Assembly (NCBI GenBank): GCA_016214055.1
Contig: JACRPE010000006.1
Location: forward strand, 1-64,000
Direction of reading: 5' to 3'
DNA: 64,000 nt
Source of the DNA: Candidatus Roizmanbacteria bacterium
GTDB taxonomy: Bacteria; Patescibacteriota; Microgenomatia; UBA1406; GWC2-37-13
Part shown: piece by piece, positions 25,762-33,482 of the stretch
How the letters are laid out: each line of letters begins with the position of its first letter
Position numbering within the stretch: the first letter of the stretch is position 1
Translations under genes and position numbers: made by a program
The notes under the pieces: model-generated
Told to the model about the DNA's origin: nothing
The model's database searches: none
Seen by the model: only the letters and a program-made list of their open reading frames with translations

Positions 25762-25791
25762 GTGACTCAATTAATCAATTAATTGAGTCAC
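25762..25791. repeat. Right palindrome bracketing the TrpR/YerC-like gene
   Basis: Perfect 14-base arms GTGACTCAATTAAT and ATTAATTGAGTCAC around CA, starting 2 bases after the stop codon. It carries the same 20-base core as the left palindrome. There is no U-tract, so it is not a standard terminator. Confidence 0.8.
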
Positions 25792-25835
25792 TAGAGAGAT
25801 GGGGGATTTATCCGGAAAGTCGGAAAAAAGAATGG

Positions 25836-25841
25836 TATGAT
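25836..25841 (+). promoter_or_regulatory. Extended -10 of the GT39 gene
   Basis: TGGTATGAT carries TATGAT with a TGn extension, 8 bases before the ATG. The mRNA leader would be 1-3 bases. Confidence 0.5.
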
Positions 25842-25849
25842 AGTTAACA

Positions 25850-27304
25850 ATGAAAAGAAGTTTTTCAATCATATTCTTTAGCATCATTGTTCTTCTAGTT
25901 TCCTACTTCACCTACTTCCGCAACTACCAATATCCTGCTAAGCTTTTCTGGGATGAGAATTACCACATTGCGTCTGCCCAAAAATACCTGAAAGGAGTAT
26001 TTTTCATGGAGCCGCATCCTCCGCTCGGTAAACTTTTTATTGCCTTAGGCGAATATCTCATTCATCCAAATAGTGAGATAAATACTCAGTCATTTCTCAC
26101 CACCGATTACATCAAAGGTGTTCCGAAAGGGTACTCGTTTTCAGGGGTACGGTTTTTCCCCACTTTGCTCGCAACTTTGTCAGCAGTGTTGATTTATCTT
26201 ATTCTATATACATTATCAGGGAGGCCTATACTATCATTCTTGTTCACATCATTATATTTATTCGAAAATGCAATTATAGTACACAGTCGGGGAGCGATGC
26301 TTGAACCGATACAGATGTTTTTTGTTCTTTTGTTTATATTATTTTTTATTTATTTTGTGAATAAAATTAATGCGTCATTCCGAGCAACGCCGAGGGATCC
26401 AAAGAATGACATATTGGGAATACCAGCATATATTATTCTCGGGTTGCTCTATGGGTTAGCGGTGTCTGTTAAGCTAAACAGCGTGCCTTTAGGAATTCTC
26501 CTGATTATATTATTAGGGAAAGAATATTATCGTCCCACACACCCCTTCCCCTCTCGAGAGGGGATCAGAGGGGTGTGTTTCAAATCCTCTGTATTTATCC
26601 TGTCTGCACTCAGTATTTTCGTTGGCGTCTATTATATACATATATATCTTGGAAAGAGCGTTTTGGACAAAAAATATATTGGGGCTCCAGGACAGAATAA
26701 AACATTAAGAAAACAACTCGAATATATAGCTCATTATGAAAAGGGGGTGCCGAAGTATGATGTGTGTAAAGTCGGGGAGAATGGGAGTCTGCCCGTGACC
26801 TGGCCTTTTGGAAATAAGTCAATTAATTACAGGTGGGAAAAGAGCGGAATGGGAGTCCGCTATTTATACCTTCAGGGAAATCCTACGATATGGCTTTTGG
26901 GGCTCGGGGGCTTGTTTTTTTCGGTTAATTTGATTGTTTCAGTCCTATTTTTTAAAACCAAAATTGCGAATAAAAGATTGTATTTTTTTATTACCACTTT
27001 TTTTATTCTTTACGTAACGTATATGGCAAGTATGCTGATGGTTGAGCGTGTATTGTACCTCTATCATTATTTTATTCCGCTCATATTTTCGTTGATTTTG
27101 AGTTTCTTGATGTTTTTATATCTGTTTGAGGAGGGGCTGAAAAAGAAAGATATAAAAGTTATAACGATTATAACGGCTATAATCATTATAATCGTTATAA
27201 CTTTTCTCTTTTTCAGCCCGCTTACGTATTATCAACCCTTAACTTATGCACAATTTGAACTGCGCAACTGGTTTTCATTTTGGGGGTTAAAACCGGTAAA
27301 TTAA
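25850..27304 (+). CDS. GT39-type protein mannosyltransferase-like membrane glycosyltransferase
   Basis: A polytopic GT-C enzyme of about 484 residues and 9-11 transmembrane helices, expected to move a sugar from a polyprenyl-phosphate to an extracytoplasmic acceptor, possibly a protein. The first external loop has the PMT/GT39 signature FWDENYHIASAQKYL with the catalytic acid pair, and EPHPPLGKLFIALGE. The many Thr/Ser/Pro-rich secreted proteins nearby would be natural O-glycosylation targets (inference). Two palindromic repeats are inserted in frame, at about residues 175-187 and 229-243, both in predicted inter-helix loops. Confidence 0.85.
   Translation: MKRSFSIIFFSIIVLLVSYFTYFRNYQYPAKLFWDENYHIASAQKYLKGVFFMEPHPPLGKLFIALGEYLIHPNSEINTQSFLTTDYIKGVPKGYSFSGVRFFPTLLATLSAVLIYLILYTLSGRPILSFLFTSLYLFENAIIVHSRGAMLEPIQMFFVLLFILFFIYFVNKINASFRATPRDPKNDILGIPAYIILGLLYGLAVSVKLNSVPLGILLIILLGKEYYRPTHPFPSREGIRGVCFKSSVFILSALSIFVGVYYIHIYLGKSVLDKKYIGAPGQNKTLRKQLEYIAHYEKGVPKYDVCKVGENGSLPVTWPFGNKSINYRWEKSGMGVRYLYLQGNPTIWLLGLGGLFFSVNLIVSVLFFKTKIANKRLYFFITTFFILYVTYMASMLMVERVLYLYHYFIPLIFSLILSFLMFLYLFEEGLKKKDIKVITIITAIIIIIVITFLFFSPLTYYQPLTYAQFELRNWFSFWGLKPVN
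26374..26410. repeat. In-frame palindromic repeat inside the GT39 gene (SFRATPRDPKND type)
   Basis: Ends GTCATTC and GAATGAC in inverted order, 37 bases. It belongs to the class that elsewhere lies between genes, and here it is translated within a loop of the enzyme. Confidence 0.8.
26537..26578. repeat. In-frame palindromic repeat inside the GT39 gene (CCCCTCTCGAGAGGGG type)
   Basis: Perfect 16-base centre CCCCTCTCGAGAGGGG flanked by inverted ACACACCCC and GGGGTGTGT. The same element is inserted in the TrmH-family gene at 46880-46926. Confidence 0.85.
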
Positions 27305-27318
27305 CTCGCCAAAATCCC

Positions 27319-27347
27319 TTGCAAATTACCCACAGCTTCTTTATGAT
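27319..27347 (+). promoter_or_regulatory. Promoter of the cohesin-dockerin operon, leaderless
   Basis: CCC-TTGCAA, 17-base spacer, TATGAT, then 6 bases to the ATG at 27354. It is the only clear promoter ahead of six tightly spaced genes. Confidence 0.7.
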
Positions 27348-27353
27348 TGAACT

Positions 27354-28766
27354 ATGCTACCTACTTTGAAGCGGTTATCTCTTGTATTTATCATCGTCCT
27401 GAGCCTCGCTTTTTTCGGATACTTAGTTTATACGGGAATGGGTGCAAAAACGAAGGCGAGTATTAGTAGTAATGTTGCCGGCAATGGAGAGGTTCCTTTT
27501 TCAACCGATGGATTACTCGCGGTATGGAATTTTAACGAAACCAATGGGACCATGGCCCGTTCGGAAGGGTCTTGTGGAAAGCAGTGTGACGGACAGCTTG
27601 TAAACTTTGCTTATACGGGCTCTCAAGATGCCGCACTCGGTACGGGGTGGACGGCAAAAAATAAATTATGGGGCACCGGAGCGCTTATGTTTGATGGAGT
27701 GAATGACGAAGTCAAAGTCAATAATTTTCAACTCCTCAATGCTAATTTTACCTATGAAGCATGGATTAAGATTGAAGGAGGGACCGGAATTGAATCGTTT
27801 GGCACCCTCGGTCCCGATCCAACTCATACATGGAACTTCGCCTATGACATGAAAAATAAACGTTGGGATCTTTGGGATAAATCAAATGGAAGTTGGTATA
27901 CCAACCATGACATCGGACCGGCATGGCACCATGTGGCAGTTGTATATGACGGGCCAACTCAATATTTATATGTTGATGGTACACTCAAAAATTCTCGTTC
28001 TATTACTAGTCCGATAGCAGACGGAGGAGGAAGAACTCTCCAAATTGGAAATACACCCAATCCTCAACCATTAAACGGAATATTGGATGCAGTTCGCATC
28101 TATTCGCGCGCGCTCACTGATAAGGAAATCTTTGCCAATTTCCAGGCACAAAATGGACCTACTCCTATTCAGCAATCCCTTACCGCAACCCCCGTCCCGA
28201 GCGGCACACCAGATGCGTCAGGAATAATTTTCAAAGTCCTTATGCCGGATGTTTCCCAAGCTGTGGGAACGGTCAAAGATGTGAAAGTTCTGATTACAAG
28301 CAAACCGGGGACGCTCTATGATTTTACCGTCGATTTACAACGGGTTCAGGGAACGGATTTTTTCATCGCAAACCCCATCGAGCTTGATATTCCTGACGGA
28401 TCTTATATTTTTAACATTAAGCAGGCAAAATCATTAAGCCGCACATTCACCGTTCACCTTTCCAAGGGAAAAACACTTGACTGTTCAAGAAAAGATTCTG
28501 ATGTGTCATGTGAAAGTCTGGGAAAACCCGAATTGGCACCTCTTTACTCAGGAGATAGCGACGGTCTGATTGATACTAAAATAAATAACGGAGTCCGTGC
28601 GAATAGCTATAATGTGGTTGATTCTGCCGATTTACAGAAAGTCGTTGCAGGATATGGGGCAACATCTTTGCCACCTGAACCGAATGGCGACTTTAATTTG
28701 GATGGAAAGATTGACGTGCAGGATTTGGGCATTTTAGGTAAAAATTTTGGAAAAAGAGGGGATTGA
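27354..28766 (+). CDS. Secreted LamG-domain protein with C-terminal dockerin
   Basis: 470 residues. Residues 8-28 are a signal anchor. About 52-265 form a LamG/concanavalin-type beta-sandwich (LLAVWNFNETNGT at the start, GALMFDGVNDEVKV, FTYEAWIKIEGG, WHHVAVVYDGPTQYLYVDG, and NGILDAVRIYSRALTDKEI at the end), which usually binds glycans. A further beta domain spans about 285-385. Residues 398-470 are a type I dockerin-like pair of Ca-binding repeats, the second being GDFNLDGKIDVQDLGILGKNFG. The dockerin should bind a cohesin, and cohesins are encoded by the next genes. It is the first gene of the operon. Confidence 0.85.
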   Translation: MLPTLKRLSLVFIIVLSLAFFGYLVYTGMGAKTKASISSNVAGNGEVPFSTDGLLAVWNFNETNGTMARSEGSCGKQCDGQLVNFAYTGSQDAALGTGWTAKNKLWGTGALMFDGVNDEVKVNNFQLLNANFTYEAWIKIEGGTGIESFGTLGPDPTHTWNFAYDMKNKRWDLWDKSNGSWYTNHDIGPAWHHVAVVYDGPTQYLYVDGTLKNSRSITSPIADGGGRTLQIGNTPNPQPLNGILDAVRIYSRALTDKEIFANFQAQNGPTPIQQSLTATPVPSGTPDASGIIFKVLMPDVSQAVGTVKDVKVLITSKPGTLYDFTVDLQRVQGTDFFIANPIELDIPDGSYIFNIKQAKSLSRTFTVHLSKGKTLDCSRKDSDVSCESLGKPELAPLYSGDSDGLIDTKINNGVRANSYNVVDSADLQKVVAGYGATSLPPEPNGDFNLDGKIDVQDLGILGKNFGKRGD

Positions 28767-28767
28767 T

Positions 28768-30333
28768 ATGAAAAAATTATTTATTGCCATTTTACTCATC
28801 GTCTTTACGGTAGCTGGCTTTTATTATTTCTCGGAAGGTCTTCGCAAAAAATCAAAAGCCGCGCCAACCGGAACTCCTGAAGTAATATTGGAAGCTGTTG
28901 ACAGTCCTCCTATGCAAACGGACAACGGGATAAAAGTTGCCGTTAAGTTAAATCCAAATGGAATCACGCAAGAGCTTTATTCATTTGATGTGGAAGTAAA
29001 ATTTGATACCGCCAAAATTGATTTTAAAAATGCAGGAGGAGTGGATGCAAACGTTTCTTTGGCACAAGGATTATTAAAACAACAAGTTGTGATGGTGGGT
29101 TCAGACATCATCCATATCGTCGGAACCCGGGTCGGAACTCCTTTTTCTCCCACAAGCCAAAGCATTGCCGAGATTACTTTCAAAATGAAAACGGGGTCTA
29201 CTTTCCCGGTTGAGTTTGGATGGGGGAATGTGGCTTTGCAATCAACTAATTTTGTGAAAGTACCTTTGTCATTGGCAAGTAACACATCGTCTTCATCCTC
29301 ATCTTCGCAGGCAAACGAAGGAGTCAAACTTTCATTTCTCGCGTCCAAACCCACGTATCGGGTGGGGGATACCGTCAGCCTTGAAGTGTTGGTGGGTACG
29401 GCAAACCAGCAGATCGGCTCTGTGGGAGTAAATATCACATTTGACCCAGCCCTATTAGATTATGTGAGTACCGCAGTTGACACCAATACATTCGATCAGA
29501 CCGCCCTCACTCCGACTACAAACACAAGCCCACTCATCATCAGCGCCGCGCGCAAGACCGGCATTTCGGGAAATATGAAAATTGCCACCATGAAGTTCAC
29601 CGCTAAGGCAGCCGGAACCGCTAATTTTACTTTTGATAAAGCCAAATCTACCGTCTACACCTTCAGCCAGCCAGCCCAAAATATTTTAAATACCGTAACG
29701 CCTTACTCCATAACCGTCGCAGACGTGAGCTCTTCCTCCTCGTCGAGCACAGGTTCATCTCTCACTCCGACTCCCTTACCCGTGGGAGAAGAAGTGGAAA
29801 GCAACGGAGACTTGTTAAATGTGAACGCGGTTACCTTCGACCAAGCTCCATTACGCTATGAACAGACGGTGAAGCTTGATTCCGGACGTTATACTTTATC
29901 AGGAAGTGCGTATGTTTACACGACGCGCGGACGGGGAGTATTATTAGTATTAACTTGCGGTGAGGGGAACTGTGGAAACGGAAAAAAACTGAATGATATT
30001 CTCGTCAAAACACCTCTTTTTCCCGTGGCTCCCCAGTTTCAACAACAGGAGGCGGATGTGATCATTCCCGACGCGGGGAAGGATAAAAAATACAAGGTCC
30101 GCATATACGTTGAGGACGGTTCGGAGGCGGATTTTGACTTTGTATCTTTGCAGAATATATGGGGAGGGGAACAGCTTACAAACCCTCATTTTGCCGATGT
30201 GGCAGGAGTTGTCAGCCCGCGAAAATATCCGGAATTTTGGGACATTGATACCGCGGGTCTTATTTTCGGCACCGTTGATAAAATGAAAGTTAAGGCCGGA
30301 GCGTTATTTATAAACAGTTCCTCAAGACAATGA
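28768..30333 (+). CDS. Secreted scaffold-like protein with two cohesin domains and a beta-sandwich module
   Basis: 521 residues. The signal peptide or anchor is at about 1-25. Cohesin-like domain 1 is at about 35-180 (ELYSFDVEVKFDTAKIDFKNAGG, SIAEITFKMKTG) and cohesin-like domain 2 at about 195-325 (PTYRVGDTVSLEVLVGTANQQIGSVGVNITFDPALLDYVS, KIATMKFTAKAAGT). A Ser-rich linker follows, then a 150-residue beta module (SGRYTLSGSAYVYTTRGRGV, LTCGEGNCGNGKKLND) that recurs in the next gene. Two cohesins in one secreted protein is a scaffoldin-like design. The ATG at 28768 starts 1 base after the previous stop, and the end overlaps the next gene as ATGA. Confidence 0.8.
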   Translation: MKKLFIAILLIVFTVAGFYYFSEGLRKKSKAAPTGTPEVILEAVDSPPMQTDNGIKVAVKLNPNGITQELYSFDVEVKFDTAKIDFKNAGGVDANVSLAQGLLKQQVVMVGSDIIHIVGTRVGTPFSPTSQSIAEITFKMKTGSTFPVEFGWGNVALQSTNFVKVPLSLASNTSSSSSSSQANEGVKLSFLASKPTYRVGDTVSLEVLVGTANQQIGSVGVNITFDPALLDYVSTAVDTNTFDQTALTPTTNTSPLIISAARKTGISGNMKIATMKFTAKAAGTANFTFDKAKSTVYTFSQPAQNILNTVTPYSITVADVSSSSSSSTGSSLTPTPLPVGEEVESNGDLLNVNAVTFDQAPLRYEQTVKLDSGRYTLSGSAYVYTTRGRGVLLVLTCGEGNCGNGKKLNDILVKTPLFPVAPQFQQQEADVIIPDAGKDKKYKVRIYVEDGSEADFDFVSLQNIWGGEQLTNPHFADVAGVVSPRKYPEFWDIDTAGLIFGTVDKMKVKAGALFINSSSRQ

Positions 30334-32159
30334 AAAAAATAATAAATATGTCATTGCGAGTCCCGACTTCAGTCGTGGACGAAGCAATCTATTCAAACAA
30401 TGAGATTGCCACGTCGTCCGGCTCCGCCGAGACTCCTCGCAATGACATAAAATTAGGTTTTAAGTTAATCTCTTTTCTATTTCTGCTCATTATTGCATTA
30501 TTTCTTGTAAAAGGGAAAGTGTATGCCGCATGTTCTGGAAGGTCCGATGGTACAAATTATTGTACAAGACCAGGATCAAATACAAATTGTGTCAATGGAA
30601 GACTTATGAAGCATTCTTGGTCTGGATACGATAGTTGTTCGCCCGATTGTTTTTGTGATGTGGGTTGTAAAGAGGTTTCAGCTGGCGCCGATCAGGATAT
30701 TGGTCCTTGTGGCACTACGGGAGGTGGTGGAGGCGGCGGAGGTGGGGGTGGAGGAGGAGGCGGTGGTGGAGGTGGTGGAGCTCCTCCTGCGGCAACTTGT
30801 AATACAAAGACGGCAACTTCGGCAAGTATTGAACCCGATATTGTCATGCCTTGGCGTGATGTCATTGTACGTTGCGGATATGGAGAAGATTTGGACTGCG
30901 TGGGCGTCACGGGTGGCGGCTTGACGAACTGTACGGTGCGCGCTTACGCAAGTGGCGAGACCATATTTGCCTGTAAAGCGGGAGGAAGCCCCGGAGTCTA
31001 TACGGATGCAAAGTGTGTTCTTTCCGAAGGTACTGCCGGCAAATGTTGCAAGGGAGAGCGTGCGGTGGGGCAATACAATGTGCTTTCAACAGCCGCTCAT
31101 TTTGCGCAACGGATGCGGCTTCCCGCCGGCACTTACTCCCTTTCCGTAACCGAGCAGACATCCATCACCAAAGGCAACGGAGCTTTTGTTGACGTCCTTT
31201 GTGCTGCTCCTGATTGTGGAGGAGGAAAGAAGGAAAATGACTCCCTCGTGGTCATCCCTTTCACGGTAAATAAAGATTTTGAGACAAAAACGGCCAGTGT
31301 CACCATACCTGCCGAAGGAAATAACAAAGACTACAAGCTTCGCATCGTGGCAGGTGAGGGAAGTGAGCTGTATGTGTCAAATATCAGCTTATCCGGCGGG
31401 GGAAAAGAGTATGTGTTAAACGGAGACTTCAAATCCATACGTCAGTCACCGAATACGGTAAAGATCTTTCAGCCCAATGCCTGGACTGATGCGAGCAACC
31501 GTCTTGGTTATTATTACGGCATGGCGATAAATACGAACGTTCCGGTTTCAGATTCAGGGACAGGGGCAGGGGGGCAAACCTCCTCATCTGGCACCACCAC
31601 AACTACCGGAGGCGCTACCAAAGTTACTTTTAAATTAAAACTGCAGGGCGTTGCAAAGAAGCCCATCAAGGCAGACCCGATTAGCTTTAAGGTAAAGTTG
31701 GTTGGCAAACAAGCCGGAGCCGCCGCGGAAAGTAAATCTATCTCCTTTTCAGTTGCAGACGATGGTACCTGGACTGGTACAGGAGATTTTTCTCAAGCCG
31801 GCGACGGATTCACTCTATTTGTCAAAGGACCAAAGCATTTACAGAAAAAAGTGTGTGATATAGCCCCGACTGAGGCCACGGGCGGAGCATATCATTGCAC
31901 TGACGGCAAAATCACTCTGAAGGCGGGAGACAACACGATTGATATGACAAAAATCATTTTGCTCGTGGGAGATTTACCGGAAAAAGGAGTCCAAAATGGC
32001 ATTATCGATTCGTATGATACCTCATACATACGTCAACATCTGCAAAGTACGAAGCCGGATGAGTTGGCAGTGGGAGATGTAAATTATGATGGTGTTATCG
32101 ATACCCAGGATTTTTCCCTCAGCCTTGCCGCTTTATCAATTAAATATGACGAAGAATGA
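30330..32159 (+). CDS. Secreted Cys-rich protein with beta module and C-terminal dockerin
   Basis: 609 residues. The signal helix (FKLISFLFLLIIALFLVKGKVYA) is preceded by about 35 residues coded by an inserted palindromic repeat, an unusually long N-region. After it come a Cys-rich segment (about 67-130), a run of 17 glycines, a second Cys-containing part, and the beta module shared with the preceding protein (RLPAGTYSLSVTEQTSITKGNGAFVDVLCAAPDCGGGKKEND). A Ser/Thr linker and a beta domain (about 430-540) lead to a dockerin at about 545-605 (NGIIDSYDTSYIRQHLQ, then GDVNYDGVIDTQDFSLSLAAL). It should dock on the cohesins of this operon. Confidence 0.8.
   Translation: MKKIINMSLRVPTSVVDEAIYSNNEIATSSGSAETPRNDIKLGFKLISFLFLLIIALFLVKGKVYAACSGRSDGTNYCTRPGSNTNCVNGRLMKHSWSGYDSCSPDCFCDVGCKEVSAGADQDIGPCGTTGGGGGGGGGGGGGGGGGGGGAPPAATCNTKTATSASIEPDIVMPWRDVIVRCGYGEDLDCVGVTGGGLTNCTVRAYASGETIFACKAGGSPGVYTDAKCVLSEGTAGKCCKGERAVGQYNVLSTAAHFAQRMRLPAGTYSLSVTEQTSITKGNGAFVDVLCAAPDCGGGKKENDSLVVIPFTVNKDFETKTASVTIPAEGNNKDYKLRIVAGEGSELYVSNISLSGGGKEYVLNGDFKSIRQSPNTVKIFQPNAWTDASNRLGYYYGMAINTNVPVSDSGTGAGGQTSSSGTTTTTGGATKVTFKLKLQGVAKKPIKADPISFKVKLVGKQAGAAAESKSISFSVADDGTWTGTGDFSQAGDGFTLFVKGPKHLQKKVCDIAPTEATGGAYHCTDGKITLKAGDNTIDMTKIILLVGDLPEKGVQNGIIDSYDTSYIRQHLQSTKPDELAVGDVNYDGVIDTQDFSLSLAALSIKYDEE
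30349..30447. repeat. Palindromic repeat inserted in the signal-peptide region of the dockerin gene
   Basis: Perfect 12-base inverted ends TGTCATTGCGAG and CTCGCAATGACA, 99 bases in total (33 codons), fully in frame. It lies between the start codon and the hydrophobic signal core. Confidence 0.9.
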
Positions 32160-32758
32160 TAGATCAAATGCAACCAATTCAAGAAGTTAAAGGGCGTAGC
32201 CCGGTCATGGCAATAATCGCGTTTATTTTGTTGGTGGTGTTAGGCGCATTTGTATATTTTTCCACACAAAAAAATACTTCAGCGCCTATCAGGCCAAACC
32301 GCGTAACATCCACCGTTCCTACCGTCACACCCCGTCCGGTGATTGGAACTATGACCATTTCTTCAAGCGGGGGAGCCCGTTTTTCAAAAAGCTCACCCGT
32401 TACCCTGCAAGTCCAGGCAAGTTCACAGGGGCGGCAGGTGGTCGGATACGACGTGGTGGTGACGTATGATAAGGCGGGATTTGATTTTGTTAAAGCAACT
32501 TCGCTTATGGAAGATTTTAAAATTTATTCATACGACCGGCCGACCTATGTATCTCTTTCGGCCATCAAGTCACTTCAGGATAATAAAGTTGCAACGTGGA
32601 CCAATCAGGCTTTGGTTGATTTGACTTTCCAGCCAAAAAAAGCCGGGACTTTTTCTTTTTCTCTCGCCCCGGTCGGAAAAGAAGCGAGCAAATTGGTTGA
32701 TGAAAAAGCTGAAGGGATCTATCCGTCAACCGGCCAACTGCAACTTGAAGTTTTTTAA
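32156..32758 (+). CDS. Membrane-anchored single cohesin-like protein
   Basis: 200 residues. One N-terminal transmembrane helix at about 18-37, with a cytoplasmic head of 17 residues, then a Thr/Pro linker and a cohesin-like beta-sandwich at about 65-200 (RQVVGYDVVVTYDKAGFDFVKATS, ATWTNQALVDLTFQPKKAGTFSFSLAP). It would hold dockerin-bearing proteins at the cell surface. The start overlaps the previous stop as ATGA. Confidence 0.75.
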   Translation: MIDQMQPIQEVKGRSPVMAIIAFILLVVLGAFVYFSTQKNTSAPIRPNRVTSTVPTVTPRPVIGTMTISSSGGARFSKSSPVTLQVQASSQGRQVVGYDVVVTYDKAGFDFVKATSLMEDFKIYSYDRPTYVSLSAIKSLQDNKVATWTNQALVDLTFQPKKAGTFSFSLAPVGKEASKLVDEKAEGIYPSTGQLQLEVF

Positions 32759-32771
32759 AAAATAGGTAATA

Positions 32772-33470
32772 ATGAAGAAATTGAGTAATATGAAACATCT
32801 TTCGTTGAAAATTATTGCATTTGTTTTGGTTTTGACGTTGTATTTATCCTTTCACCAAGCCTCCTTTGCCGCCTTTCTCAAACTTGATAAAACGACTGTC
32901 TCATCCCAAGCTACCCAGACATTTACCGTCGATGTTACGGTTGACGCGGGTACCGATCAGATTACTTCAACCGATATTTGGGTGGTGTACGACCCCGCCT
33001 ATCTTGAAGCACAGACGGTGACCAACGGCACTTTCTTTCCTGCAGTGACCAGCAACATAACTTCGGGAAAAGTTTCAATCACGGGGCTTATTGTGGACCC
33101 GGGGACCTATAAGACGGGGACCGGAGTAGTTGCAACAGTGACCTTTAAATCTCTCTTAAACGGGACAAGCAACATTACCTTTGACTGCCGGACCGATGTC
33201 AGCAACTCTTCAAAGATTATAAAAAATGATGTGAATGCGACCAACCTCATCGAATGTAGTAAAAATACAGGGGCAACCGTCACAATAGGGGGCACTGCGA
33301 CGTCTTCGACAGCTTCGACAGGTACATATGCCACTCCTACCGTCTCATCAGTACAACCGACCGTTGCAACCTCCCTTCCTCAATCTGGAATTGTTGAAAA
33401 CATCACTCGTTTTGCTTTGCCGGGAATAGTGCTGTTGATGATTGGCGTGATGTTACGATTTGCATTGTAA
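32772..33470 (+). CDS. Cohesin-like protein with signal peptide and C-terminal membrane anchor
   Basis: 232 residues. Signal peptide about 8-33, ending SFAAF. Cohesin-like domain about 34-175 (QTFTVDVTVDAGTDQITSTDIWVVYDPAYLEAQTV, GTGVVATVTFKSLLNGTSNITFD). A Ser/Thr/Pro linker and a final hydrophobic helix (FALPGIVLLMIGVMLRFAL) hold it in the membrane from the other end than the preceding protein. This is the second anchored cohesin of the set. Spacing to its neighbours is 13 and 12 bases. Confidence 0.78.
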   Translation: MKKLSNMKHLSLKIIAFVLVLTLYLSFHQASFAAFLKLDKTTVSSQATQTFTVDVTVDAGTDQITSTDIWVVYDPAYLEAQTVTNGTFFPAVTSNITSGKVSITGLIVDPGTYKTGTGVVATVTFKSLLNGTSNITFDCRTDVSNSSKIIKNDVNATNLIECSKNTGATVTIGGTATSSTASTGTYATPTVSSVQPTVATSLPQSGIVENITRFALPGIVLLMIGVMLRFAL

Positions 33471-33482
33471 AGGTGACTTGTC

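Noticed and set aside
25285-25791. Palindromes as ordinary transcription terminators
   Set aside because: Neither palindrome is followed by a T-tract, the stems are A+T-rich, and the left one lies before the gene it would terminate.
30655-31161. Several frames opposite or offset to the dockerin gene, one with a long proline run
   Set aside because: They are shadows of the glycine-rich linker and the main coding frame, which has a signal peptide and recognisable domains.
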